Below are positions 24,951-36,470 of a DNA stretch of 64,000 nucleotides, piece after piece. Source of the stretch: Podospora pseudocomata. Its lineage: Eukaryota > Ascomycota > Sordariomycetes > Sordariales > Podosporaceae. Numbering within the stretch: the stretch's first letter is position 1; every line of letters begins with the position of its first letter. A program made the translations under genes and the position numbers. The DNA lies in assembly GCF_035222375.1 (NCBI RefSeq), contig NW_026946363.1, forward strand, positions 5,394,001-5,458,000, in the 5' to 3' direction. The notes beneath the pieces are model-generated. The model saw only the letters and a program-made list of their open reading frames with translations. It did no database searches and was not told the DNA's origin.

Positions 24951-25930
24951 ATGACCTCCTCGATCAAACTCTCGGCCCCTCTGAGCCTCACCCACATCGG
25001 CACTGCGACTGCCCTCATTCATCTTGGGGACGATAGCAACCCTGTCACACTCATCACCGACCCCTTCTTCTCTCATGCCCCATTTGAATTCGATATGGGT
25101 CTCCTTGTCCTCAAGGCATCCATTGAACCGGCTCTAGGCCTTGCCAATCTCCCTCCTATCGATGCTGTTCTCCTGAGCCACGAGGACCATGTCGACAATC
25201 TTGACGAGCCTGGCCGCCGTCTTCTCGAAGGCCGCATCGTGCTCACCACCCCTGACGGAGCAAAGAACCTTGCTCCTCGGCCTGGTGTCAAAGCTTTGCA
25301 GCCTTGGTTGGTTTTGTTTTTCCTCTCAGAGATAGCTGCAGAAGCTGATATCGAATAATCAGGGAGACTGTTTCTATCAAGCTCCAGGGACAGACTTTTG
25401 AGGTTACTGGAACCCCTTGCGTCCACCTTCCTGGTGGTGAGGTCACTGGCTTCATCCTGACAACGGAATCGTTTGGAAAGACTGATGGCAAGCCAAACGC
25501 GATATTCTTCTCTGGGGACACAATTTACATCCCTGAGCTGGCAAAGATGAAGGAGAAGTACCGTATGTTTCACGTTCCTTCCCCTCCTTCACATCACCAC
25601 ATTACCACATTACCACAACAGCCGTTTCTTCTTTCATCACCAATAAACCAACCAATATCTAACAACCCTCCAGACATCTCCGTCGCCTTGCTCAACCTAG
25701 GCAAGGCAACAGCCCCTCTCCCCACGGGCCCCCTTGTAATCACCATGGACGGCGCGCAGGCAGTAAAGCTGTTCCGAGAGCTGGGAGCTGACGTGCTGGT
25801 CCCCATGCACTTTGAGAGTTGGGATCACTTCAAGGAGCAGCGGGAAGATTTGGCGCAGTCGTTCAAGGCCGAGGGGTTGGACAAGGAGGTTTTGTGGCTG
25901 GAGCCTGGGAAGAAGACCAAGCTTGTTTAG
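24951..25930 (+). CDS. Metallo-beta-lactamase-fold hydrolase
   Basis: Exons 24951-25306, 25363-25562 and 25674-25930 give 270 aa. The MBL fold is visible as ITDPFFSH (36-42), LSHEDHVDNLD (75-85), the HLPGGEVTGF segment, FFSGDT and a C-terminal PMHFESWDHF. The metal-binding motif reads His77-Glu-Asp79-His80-x-Asp82, not canonical HxHxDH, so metal stoichiometry or chemistry may differ. Similar variants occur in uncharacterised fungal MBL proteins. Introns of 56 and 111 bp keep frame; the first acceptor chosen (AATCAG) gives the continuous word LQPWETVSIKL. Its divergent neighbour is a Zn2Cys6 regulator, suggesting inducible expression. The substrate is unknown. Confidence 0.84.
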
Positions 25931-28900
25931 GTTGATGTGAACATGGAACGTTTACTAGGTATCTTTCAAGGTCTGTCCAAGAAGAAAAGAGGTCCATAAA
26001 GGCGGATGAAATACATGGGGTGAAGGACATCTGGGTGGCTCCAACGAAGCTTCCTTTCAAGACCGTGATACAGCAAAGAGCGACACAAGGTAGCTTTTCC
26101 GGCCCGCATTCTCCCCCCAAGTCCGATCATGACACTGCCAATCATACGCCCTCCTGTGGCACGAGGCGCACACATTGACCCTGTCGGGAACCTCCTGACG
26201 CAGTACTGGTCCATGTTGACGAAGTAATTTTCTCTGAAAACACACGGCCAAGTGTTGCATGCCTCCCCCCACCCCACGCGGGCCTGGGCGCCGTCGCCGT
26301 ACTGCTGCTGTCAGGCTTCCCGGACGTCCACGTTGCTGAGCCAGACTCTGTTCTCTAGGGTGGAGTCAGCTGCGACGGCAGAGATGGGTGTTGTAGGTGC
26401 GGCAAAAGGGCTGTGAGAGCGGGGGAACGGGGGATGATCATCTTGAAGACTGTTGAAGTGAGAGTGGTTAGTGGAGGGCCAGAAAGAGGAGATCAGGCGA
26501 GATATAAACAGAGATTTTTCAGTGCCGGCAAAGAGGAGGTAAGCTAGGCAGAACCTACAAACTTGTTTTTCTGGTGACGATGAATCTGGACTGTCGAGAG
26601 CCGAGTTCAAAGGTGTTGGGGGTTCTTATAGGGTGATGGTCTGGGGAAGGTTCAAGATCGTGGTCGTAGAGGCCTCTTTTATAGAAATCGGGAGCTCCTT
26701 CCATCTCAAGCAGAAGTCTCCAATGACTTCAGACTTGTTTACAGAACCCTTCCTACAGCCCGGGACAGAGAAGCTGCTTGAACTTCTCCGACTCCTGTCT
26801 GCCGACCGTCAAAGATGAGACATCCAAATTCGGGTATAAGATGGAAGTGCATGTGATGCTGTGAAAGTGCCTGCAACTTGCTACCTATGTTACGTTGCAC
26901 GCCTAGATCATTCGATACAGTACCTACTTCCTACTGATCGATTTCGTAGTTCGGTGGAGGTTGACATTTTGACACCCTAATCACCAGATTCCCGGTTTGT
27001 ATCCCTCTATATAGGGGCCAAACAAGACAACGGTTTGGGCTTGAAAACGAGCTCTCGCGCTCAGAATTCAATTCTTGAGGATTTCAAAGACGCTACATTC
27101 CGGGGTGTGGCACCATAGTTCCTTTCACTCCTGGGACTGCGAATAACACGAGTACTCTGGCTCTAGAGATGCTATCACGTTGGTGCAGCTGCCCATACTA
27201 TTGGCAATCGTTATGAGTACTGCTGCTGGAAAAATACCGCCGTTTTAGGTGTCTGAGCCGCGACAACCTTTGGTACCGCCAAATCAGTTGATCAGCGTTA
27301 ACCGCGATATAAATACCCTGGTAGCTTCCTGATTGAATCTTTACAGATTGGACGCACAAGTAGGCAGCCTTTTGGACTTTACCTTCTCATACTGCTGTCT
27401 GGTGCCAAAGGATACCGGGTCTATGGATGAACCATGAAGAAGATAGAGAAGGTACCTAGGTAGGAATACAGCACGGAGCCGGGCGGGAAAAAACGAGTAC
27501 GATCACCGCTTGAATCCCTGAAAAACTGGAACTGTAGTTATCATACGATTGAAGACCCTACGAGCCTCCTTTAAGAATCTGTTGTCAAAATGATAGGATA
27601 GGAAATTTTTAAAATGTTGCCACAGCTCTCAATACTTTTCGGTGAAGCAGATAGCTGCCTCGGATGCCAACTACCTACATAATTGATAACGCACCCCATT
27701 TACTGATGTGGGCGGATGCTGTAAGTCGGTGTACTACATGTAAAATCCTAAACGCTGATTGTTTTCTTTAAGCTTCTCATTGCCATCGAAAAATGGACAT
27801 ACCACTTGCGTAGTACCTCGTTCCCTTTGAAATCAAGCGATTCATCAAGGGCAAACTCTGGCAACCGTATATCCAATATAAGGCCGAAAGAATCATGGTA
27901 TATTTTGAGTCCTATTGTGACTACTTTACCTACCTATTGCTATCTTCCAGTTGTGACAATCGACTCTTCCCAAACGGGTTTGTTGATGAACCTTGCGGAC
28001 CTTGGTCCTTACACTCCCGCAGAACCAACAAAAAGTCATGTGCCTGGACACATGAGCAGATTGGGCGTCACCAACCAGACTCCTGTGTTTGGAAACCTGT
28101 GGCAGTCTACGTGCGCATAAAAACGAACGTTTTTCATTCTGGCATGACAGACTGGTGGTTTTGAAGTAGGTCTACGATGACTCAAGTCCAAGAGGAATGA
28201 AGAGATGGTGGAATAACCGGAGGAACTTGGTCCAATGGCATACTTTCTGGGTTGCTATCTTGGTGTTTGTGACAACTGTCTTTTTCGGACTTGTGCAAAG
28301 CATCGAGGGGGCTATCCAGGTGTATTTTGAATGGGGCACAATGGTAGCGAGGAAATTGGAACCACAATAGCAGTCATTGGGTTTTGTAGCAGCTTGTTCA
28401 TGGTGGCATGCTGTTGAAGCTGGAGCTGAAGCTGTGTCGCTGCGGTCCATGATTGAAACCAGTCACTGTCTGCTTACCCACGGAGTCTTGACAAAAAAAA
28501 TGCCGAAAGGCATAAAAGATCAGTAATAGGGAGCAAAGCTAGATAAGGATATCCAACCCCATTTTTTTTTATACAACGCGCCATGTTCCCCACGTTTAAA
28601 AGTTAATATGTTTAAAACGTCTCCCATCTACCATATCTTCAAAACATACATCAACTATCATTCAGCGTCTATCCGCTATCTTTGAACGTCTACCAACTGT
28701 CTCCAAGGGCCTATAAACTAAGGTATTTTGAAAGCCCCATCAATCATTTTCAAGGGCTTAATTAGGTAGTGTTATGTTATAGCTACATGGTAGTTAGGGT
28801 AATCGACTATCTTTGGAAACCCATCATTCCAAAGAGATAACTGTCACCGCCCTTTTTATCCGAGAGTAAATGCAGTAATCACAAGAAGGGGGCCTCTCTG

Positions 28901-29495
28901 CTGTAAGTTTTATTACTCTCCAATCACAAACCGCTCTTTTATAGGGCTGAAAGGACAGCTCGTTCTTTGCTTCAATCAGGCGCCTCGCAGCGCTTTCCCA
29001 ACGGGGTGGCAGTGTACCACCACTTCACCTCCAAGCCCTGGAATTGTCGATGTGGGAAACCTGGACAGTCAGGTACGCAAGACAATTGGCCGTTCAGGTA
29101 ACGCAAGGTCAAGTGAGTGCTGCACGTCTGGTTCTTGGGAAGCGCGTTCTAGACCTCTGGATGGTCAGGGTTTCTTCGGGGTACCTTCAGCCGCATGCAT
29201 CCACGTTCTTATCCCGAGAGAGATGCGCTCCCTGCTGGTAGGCATGCAAAGGTAAACCACAGCACTGCCATCGACGGCGTCCTTTTCCAGCGACGGGTTC
29301 TTCCGCTCTGTACCAGGCATCCTTAAAGTCTGTCTATTTGCCAAAAGTTTATCATGGCGACGCAGTTGGTCAACAATGGGAGTCTGAGTCGATTCCTTTT
29401 CAACCTTTACCCTTCACGTCCGTTTTCCTTTTCTTTTCTTCACTCATTAGTTTGTTGCAACCTGCTCATGTGTTGTCTTGTCATGAACTGGAACA
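25931..29495. other. Gene-poor AT-richer region
   Basis: 3.5 kb with almost no open frames; between 26819 and 27805 no ORF of 60 codons exists on either strand. Scattered tracts such as CCTAGGTAGG look like eroded repeats. It contains the degenerate 21-bp array listed separately. The end, about 29300-29495, is the promoter of the DUF3433 gene. No transposase, reverse transcriptase or tRNA remnant was recognised. Confidence 0.5.
28618..28712 (-). repeat. Degenerate 21-bp tandem array, copy A
   Basis: Read on the minus strand, three successive 21-bp units occur: GTTCAAAGATAGCGGATAGAC, GCTGAATGATAGTTGATGTAT and a third ending GGTAGATG, preceded by a partial unit and followed by GGAGAC. The units match those of a plus-strand array near 33.8 kb. 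The shared core is AAAGATAGTTGATAG-like. Divergence is high, so this was judged by eye. Confidence 0.55.
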
Positions 29496-32400
29496 ATGGC
29501 GTCCCTCTCAGAAGATCGACCTTTGAAGAAAAAGAAGAGCAGAAATATCAAACTCTCCAGTATGTTCTGCGGTAGGCTCCAAGATACACAGCACTTGCTA
29601 ACAGGATACCCCAGAAAATGGGAATCCAACATCTAGGCCCTTCTTGTCGAGAGTTTTTGGAATGGCTACAACTTTGGTGATTACATTGGGGCTTGTTGGC
29701 GTTGTCATCTATCTGAGAAAGACTCTCCCGGACGGTTCAAAGCCAAGCTATGCCAGCTCATCCACACTGCAAGCGCGAGGAGGGGGAGCGGAGGGAGCAA
29801 CAATAATTGAACGCCAGAGAAACTTGTTTACCCTAGCGCCAGTCTTCACGGCTGGACCGCCAATACTGCCCGGAGACTTCCCGATCATTTCAAGCACTGT
29901 AGACTGCACAACAGTCATGGTTCCAGCGCGTCAAGTCAAACGACAGGGATATTGGCACACATACTGCTCGACAAGCTATTTCACAATTACTCGGACACCG
30001 ACCGTAACTTTGACAACAAAGGGGCCGCTCTTCACTCTGAGGCCGACGAGAATATTTACTTTTAGACTTCCATCCGGCTCTCCTGTGGTAGATTGTACTA
30101 CCTATGTTATCCCAGATAAGCTCAAGCGCGGCGAGGAGGTTGACTGCACGACTAGATACGTGCCTTTCACCACATCCACCAGGCCAACAACAACTGTAAC
30201 GACAACCCCAACAGAGACCCCTACAGAGACCTCGACAATAACGCCTCCAACAACACGGCCGCCCACATCGATGACGATCTCGACCAGCTCAACAGTCTTC
30301 TCGTCCACAATATCAACATCGACAACGACAACAACAACAATAGTGGAAGAGATATCCACTATGCCAACCGTTGTTGATCCCTGCGCTACGACATGGATGG
30401 ACTGTCAGGACCGCATCGAGGGTAAATGCCTCACGTTTACCTTGACACTTTCGAATTGCCCTTCCACCTCGACCGAAACTGTGACAACCACCACGCCGAT
30501 AGTTACGTCAACCGTCACTGCACCACCCATTGTCGATACATGCATGGCAACTTCGGTAACCTGTACAACCATACCGATTATTCTTGCAAGGGGTCTGAGA
30601 AGGGCTGACAGGATTGACTGTATGACGTCTTTTTCAACTTTGGAAGAATGCATTTCCACCTCCACAACTACTACCACTCCTTCCACAAGCTTGCAGACTT
30701 CAACCACTTCGGGAAATGCAACAACAATTACCATCTCGCCATCATTCACTTCTATTAACTTGAGTACCTCCACCACGGGTACGGAGGAAACTACATCCAC
30801 CTCTTCATCAGAGCAGTCAACGTCCGCCGAAGTCAGTACTACAGATCTTCCCGAGACACTACCAACCTCTGAGATAGAGTCTCCAACTACTGTTATAATT
30901 CCGCCTTTGACTACCTCAACAGCCACCTTTGCATCCATCCCAACAGCTATCTCTATATCCACCTCAAGAAACCCTCTTATCACCACTCCAACAACTGCTC
31001 CAACAACTGCTCCAACAACTGCTCCAATAACTGCTCCAACAACTGCTCCAACAACTGCTCCAACAACTGCTCCAACAACTGCTCCAACAACTACCTCAAC
31101 TATTACTCCAAATACTAGTCCAACAGCCTTCTCAGCAGCCACCACAGCGGTTATTCCATCGACTTCTGTGACCAATACTTTGACAACAATACCCTCTGCA
31201 ATGTCAGTCACAACCACTCCGATAACGACTCCTACTACGACGCCAGAGACTCCATCAACGGTCTCACCAACGATTTCGACAAATACCTTATTGACTCCGT
31301 CATCGGTTGTGTCTTCAAATGCCGAATCCAATCCAGGCTCAACGACCTTAACAAATGTGCGGATTCCCGGAGTAAGCACTAGCCTCCAGACCGAGACGAC
31401 AAACACGGAGTCGACCAGCTTAATCTCTTTAGCTTCAGGTGGAACTTCGACGCGGAATGTGCAGACCACGGATCCTACAAACACAGCAACGTTTTGGGGG
31501 ACTGAAGCAGCGACAGAGACAAACTCGGACCCATTTGTTATTGCCCAAGTATCGTCTCAACCGGAGCCCGATTCCACAGCATTGACTGTGACTGGTTCTA
31601 GCTCGAGTTCGGTGACGTCAATTCTGACAACAAATACGGAGACTGAGGAAGCTGCCAAGTCAACTTCTTCCCAAGAATCGACAATTGTCACGGGGTCAAT
31701 CTCGTCCGTCGTATCATCTTCTGAGACCAATCCATCCAGGATTTTGTCCTCCACGCTGTCTAGCCCCGACACAACTCATTTTTCATCTTTCTCCTCTGCT
31801 CAGAAATCTTCTGGGGCTTCAACTGAAGAACCCACACCGATAGCCCAAACAGGTCAAACAGCGACCGGCTCAGCAACCGTTGGTCCAGGTGAAACCACAG
31901 CAACATCATCACCAAGCCCAGATACAGGCGCCCCAGCCCTCATGTCATGGCCATATTGGAAGATCACAGAGTCCCTCACTGGAAACCATGCCCCTCTGAT
32001 CGTAGGGCGAGGTTTCATGCTCATGATGGGTGCCTTCTACCAACAGGTCATCACCCATGACCCAGTCAGGCAGCTCACAAGCGGGGGCATCTCTGCCACA
32101 GAACTTGTCAGTCCCCCGATCGGAGCTTCCGAGTTTGGTCTCTTTGTAGCTCAAATTGGCACCATCTTCGTAGCCGGTGGGACATACGTCGATACCAACT
32201 ACTGCAACGACCTCGCATCTCCCACCAACATCAACCCCTGTCCTCCCAAAATCACCGGAAATCCATGGGTTCTCGACATCATCATTACCATTCTGGTGAT
32301 CCAAGCCGGGGTGGTAGCCTACACGATGAGCAAGTGGTTCCAAAAGCCAGGGCGCCTCTCGGCTGACCCTACTACCATTGCCGGCGTGGCAGCCGTAATG

Positions 32401-33593
32401 GGCCATCCACAGATTGAACAGCAGTTTTCGTCTTTTGGCGGGGAGATCACACAACAGGAACTGCTGCATGCCCTCAAGGGGCAGGAATTCAAGCTCGGGA
32501 CTTTTACCACCGAGGATGGGGTCACAAAGTATGGGATTATGCCTGTGGCTTTGTATGAGAGGAAGGATAGGAACCAGAGGGGGTGGTGGGCGAGGACGAG
32601 GGACACCGTCCGGTCGGGGTTCAACAAGGCGATGTTTTTTAGGAATTGGAAGCTGAATAGGCTGTTTCTTGATGTTGTTTTCGGACTGTTGCTGGTGGCT
32701 CTGCTTGGGCTAACGCTGGCTTCGTTGGCGAATATTGACCAGCCGCAAAAGGTGTTTTTGCCGACGGCTGTTGCTAGTGGAGTTGGGATGAAGATTTTGT
32801 TTGCGCTTTTGGGGGTGCTGATCTCGTCGAATTGGGGGAGGTTGTTTCAGGGTGAGTTGATATCTTGTTCTTTTTTTCCTCCTCTTTTTTCTTCCATTTC
32901 CCCCTTGTTCCCTTTTGTTCCCCTCTGTCTTTTAGACCTGGACAAGCAGCTAACAGCACGCGAAAAGATACCCAAACCTTCAGCCCCTATTTTCCCCTGA
33001 GAGACGGAGAAGCACGGCCAAACCCAACCATTCTCCTAAACCGCCACAGCAGCCCCATCTGCGCTTTCATTCCCCTCCTACGCAACAGACATCTCGCTGC
33101 AGCATCAGTGGCATGCACCGGGATCATCGCAGAGTTTCTCATCATCGCCCTCGCTGGCCTGCCTTATCGACCGGGTCAGCTTCGATCCGAGTTCTTGTTT
33201 TGCGGCATCGCTAGTACCATCATCCTCTGCGTCATGCTAGTGCAGTTGGCACTGGTGATTATCTGGCGCAGAAAACTGCCTCACTTGCCCCGCCAGCCGG
33301 ATACAATTGCTGCGGTGATGACATACGTCGCTGGCACGAGCATGGTGAGAGACTTTTATGGGTTGGAAGAGATGAAGACCAAGGAGAGGAACAAGGCGAT
33401 TGTCCAAATGGGCAAAGTGTATGCGTATGGGTGGAGGCAAGAGCCGGAGGGTGGGATAAGATGGATTGTGGATGAGGTTCCTGACGCGGAGAGGAAGAGT
33501 TTCTTGTCGGGGACGAGAACGAGTGCAGAGTCGTCGGCTGGAGGGAGGGGTTGGTATAGACCGAGGGGCCGGGAATGGAGGAGGGACGTATAG
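29496..33593 (+). CDS. Large DUF3433-family membrane protein with mucin-like Ser/Thr-rich ectodomain
   Basis: Proposed exons: 29496-29559, 29615-32851 and 32968-33593; 1308 aa. A basic N-terminal tail (RPLKKKKSR) precedes a helix at about 39-56. Two similar Cys-containing blocks (VDCTTVMVP and VDCTTYVIP types) follow. A very long Thr/Ser/Pro-rich stretch at about 180-790 includes eight or so APTT tetrads. Then come about five hydrophobic helices, including DIIITILVIQAGVVAY, VVFGLLLVALLGLTL and IIAEFLIIALAGLPY, spaced as in DUF3433 proteins. The Ser/Thr region should be heavily O-glycosylated and extracellular. The first intron (GTATGT, CTAAC branch 14 nt before CAG) is required to reach an ATG, since the unspliced long frame would start at a non-ATG codon. 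The second acceptor (AAG at 32967) was chosen over CAG at 32949 because it places DTQTFSPY next to the family motif. Function unknown. Confidence 0.78.
30987..31092 (+). repeat. 12-bp coding minisatellite (APTT repeats)
   Basis: About eight near-identical copies of CCAACAACTGCT encode Ala-Pro-Thr-Thr tetrads; one copy has ACA changed to ATA, giving Ile. Low divergence between units suggests recent expansion or homogenisation inside the Ser/Thr-rich ectodomain. Confidence 0.9.
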
Positions 33594-34861
33594 ATGTGAT
33601 ATGAATGGATGTTATGGATGAACTGCTGGACAGCACATTATGTATACCTGCCTCGCCTAGGTAGACAGGAAGATGGCACTGCATATAAATGGAATTTTAC
33701 ACAACATATCGTCCTTAACCACATCTTAAAAGATAAGGTAATGAATAACACTTGAAAGATAAGGTGGTTAAAGGTCTCAAAAGATAGTTGGTAGGCCTCA
33801 AAAAATGGTCAATAGGCCTCGAAAGATGGTCAACAGGCATCGGGAGACACTTAAAAGACCAGCTTCCAATTAGAAGGGGAAAAGTTGACGGTCATCATAC
33901 GTTTCACTGACTTACTGGTATTTTTCTCCAGGGCGTGGATGGCTCCTGTCATGATGATATGCAATTATTTGGAACAAGTCACACCAATAGACGGAGGAAA
34001 GTCAACCTCTGTGGGGGTTTTGTTTGACCTGCCGTGCTGCCCCCAAAAGATGAATTGTGTCCACTGCCGATAATACAGCCTGCTGACTGGACACAAACAA
34101 GCGCGTCGATCGGACGATCAAGCCGATCGTATTCATGCGATTTGCCTTTTTCTACCTCTCATTTTTCGTTTGCACGCCAACATCCAGGTTACATTTGGGG
34201 GTGGTGTCAATTCGAAACGGGGCTATTCCCTGCGGTGTGCCTATCCGAGACAGCGGGCGCTATCGGACACTAACAGCGTCCCACTGATTTGTACAGGCTG
34301 CAAGATGGCAACTCATAGCACTGCCATCTTATACCGGAAAGGCAACACAGCCCGATCACCAACTCCGCAGCGGCAGTTTGAGACTTGGGAACGCCCCGCA
34401 GAACCATTCTTCCAGCATGACAAGAGGAGTCGTTTGCAGCATCGTGTTTGGTCAGTTTACCAGGGAGAGGAACAACCTTGGCAGGGAAGGCCGTTTCAGC
34501 TTTTCTTGGGGGGGAATATGGATACTTGCAAGGCGGCCATTTGAGATGAACATGCATTGATAAATAAATACAAAAGGCATCCTTCCCTGGTCGTTGGTGG
34601 TGGGCGTTTGCTGGTCGGCTTTTTTTGGTTTGTTGTTTTCGTTCATTTCCTGCTGTGCTTGTGAATACCTGCAGCTTGGGGCCTGCAGTGTCCCCTTTCA
34701 CCACGCGGTTTTTTCTTCTGCTTGAAACCATTTTCTTTTACTGGCATCGTTTCTCTTAGGGGTTGCTTGATTCATTCATTCTTTCCAGGCAGGCCTGATT
34801 AGCACCGGCAGCGCCGTTACCATCGTTGATAATCATCCAGCAAAGACAAAAATACTTCAAA
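33594..34861. other. Intergenic, DUF3433 to small secreted peptide
   Basis: 1.27 kb including the second degenerate 21-bp array. Short ORFs only, none with a domain. The end is the promoter and leader of the small peptide gene. Confidence 0.5.
33725..33838 (+). repeat. Degenerate 21-bp tandem array, copy B
   Basis: Three exact-period 21-bp units start at 33776, 33797 and 33818: CTCAAAAGATAGTTGGTAGGC, CTCAAAAAATGGTCAATAGGC and CTCGAAAGATGGTCAACAGGC. They are preceded by two looser 25-26-bp copies from 33725, and followed by GGGAGACA. The differences are mostly transitions. The array is related to the minus-strand array near 28.65 kb. Confidence 0.7.
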
Positions 34862-35207
34862 ATGCGAGCCTTCATCCAGACCATCATCTTCTTCCTGCTC
34901 AGCCTGCAAATGGTTGCTGCGTTGGTCATTCCCGTTCCTCTCAAGACCTCATCTACTCCCCGGCGACGAGATACATCGAAGGAGTCTGAGTCAGCGATGC
35001 CGCCAACCCAATACAAGATCACCGACTTCTACGGCCAAGCAGTAAGAAACCATTTTCCATCGATGCTATAAGAGGAATTCAAAGACTAACAGTCACTGAC
35101 AGGCATGCCACAACGTCTTGACATCGTGCCGCGCGGATTCCGACTGTTGCTCTGGGCTGCAGTGTGGAAACTTTGAAGGGGAGATGCTGTGTACGCCTCG
35201 AGGTTAA
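34862..35207 (+). CDS. Small secreted cysteine-rich peptide, inhibitor-cystine-knot-like spacing
   Basis: Exons 34862-35041 and 35103-35207 give a 94-aa precursor. An N-terminal hydrophobic signal peptide ends around residue 20-22 (LQMVAALV). A pro-region with a basic RRRD site (about 33-37) follows and may be a Kex2-type processing site. The mature C-terminal part, almost all from exon 2, has six Cys in the order C-x6-C-x5-CC-x4-C-x8-C, the knottin framework with an adjacent Cys pair. The intron is 61 bp with GTAAGA and CAG ends and a CTAAC branch 8 nt before the acceptor. Fungal peptides of this type include effectors, antimicrobials and lectin-like domains; activity cannot be inferred. Confidence is limited by short length. 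Confidence 0.72.
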
Positions 35208-35908
35208 GAAACTCACCATGGACGAGAAGGCCTTGATGCACAGGAGCTACATGTATGATATTGGCAGTTGTCTACTTCTATTGTGTATGCTTTGGGTAGT
35301 GTGTACCCACCCCGCGAACAGTTGTCTGGAACGGTTGTAGGATAGCAAAAGAGAAACAGATCTTGCATCACACTATGGACTTTTGCAAATTGCAATACTG
35401 CCTCTATTGGTTGGAAGGAAGAAGATTTGGAAAATGTTCGTCCGAGGGGGGGTTTACACTTGGCGGCGAGTCACATGATTTCAAACTGCACGAGAAGGAG
35501 AGCGCTGGTAACCTAGGAGGCAACAACGACAGGCTGGTCTACGAGACAGTTGCTGGAAGCGGGCGGTGACCGAGCGGCATTGAATGTGGGTGGGTTCGGC
35601 GACAGCAAACTTACATCGCTGTCAGTTGCATGGCAACTTATGACATCTTATGACATGGAAGGTACAGGACTCCTTGCTGCGTTTCTGACAACCGCAAAAA
35701 AGGCATGTGCCTCTGACACCAAGGGCCCCAGCCTTACTGATTCTCTGCAAGTGTCGGCCACCAGTGCCTTCGGTCGGTTTCGGATTTTTGAGTTGAACGG
35801 ACGTCCGGTGAGCCGGCGTCTTACGAGACCGTTATCAACTGCACCCTCCAACATCGAGATTCACTTTTTTCAACTCCGCTGTCCCTGCCGTTACTCACCC
35901 TTACAAAA
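35208..35908. other. Intergenic, peptide gene to ankyrin gene
   Basis: 700 bp with short unsupported ORFs. It contains the 3' UTR of the peptide gene and the promoter of the ankyrin gene. Nothing else seen. Confidence 0.5.
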
Positions 35909-36427
35909 ATGCATATTTCTCCACAAGAAGCCCACCACGTCGCCGTTCTTGCCGGTCAGGGAGAATGCGCCAAACTGGTGACAGCCGTCAAAGCTCTAGC
36001 GTTGCGAGAACATGAGTCGCCTGCCGACATCCTTATTGCTTGCAAGGACGACTTTCAACAAACAGCTGCGCATATTGCTGCAAAATCGGGGCAGTCAAGT
36101 GTGTTGACGCTTCCCTCGTGTCCCGCAGCCGATACTAATATTCAAACAGAGTCCATCGACACACTATCCGATCTTTTGGATGACAATGAGAAAAGAGCAA
36201 TCTATTTCAACATGGCTAACCGTTTTTCCGGGGATCGGCCCATCCATACAGCCATGCGCCATGGGTATCTGGATGCTTTCAAAGCCTTGGTCAATCATGG
36301 CGCGGACCCGACCCTGAAGAATCGCTTTGGAGATGTCGTTGAGGATTATCCAGGTGACTTTGAGCCAGAGGAGGTATCACGAATTGTGGAGGGGTATAGG
36401 ACTAAGGTGGACAAACTCAGGACATAA
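35909..36427 (+). CDS. Small ankyrin-repeat protein
   Basis: Likely two exons, 35909-36100 and 36152-36427, giving 155 aa; unspliced it is still open at 172 aa. Two or three ankyrin units are visible: TAAHIAAKSGQSS around 52-64 and DRPIHTAMRHGYLDAFKALVNHGADPTLKNRFGD around 90-125. Splicing removes a run that breaks the repeat (VLTLPSCPAADTN) and has CTAAT before the acceptor, but the donor GTGTTG is weak. No signal peptide, so probably cytosolic or nuclear. It ends 43 bp from the convergent glycosyltransferase stop codon. Whether it belongs with the glycan genes is unknown. Fungal proteins with the NMANRF...DRP word are common and uncharacterised. Confidence 0.75.
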   Translation: MHISPQEAHHVAVLAGQGECAKLVTAVKALALREHESPADILIACKDDFQQTAAHIAAKSGQSSVLTLPSCPAADTNIQTESIDTLSDLLDDNEKRAIYFNMANRFSGDRPIHTAMRHGYLDAFKALVNHGADPTLKNRFGDVVEDYPGDFEPEEVSRIVEGYRTKVDKLRT

Positions 36428-36470
36428 TTTTGTATTGAGAACTTTGATTACTCTCTAATCTTTACTGTTA

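Noticed and set aside
30405-31484. 359-codon minus-strand ORF rich in Val and Gly
   Set aside because: Mirror of the Ser/Thr-rich repeat of the DUF3433 gene; low-complexity artefact.
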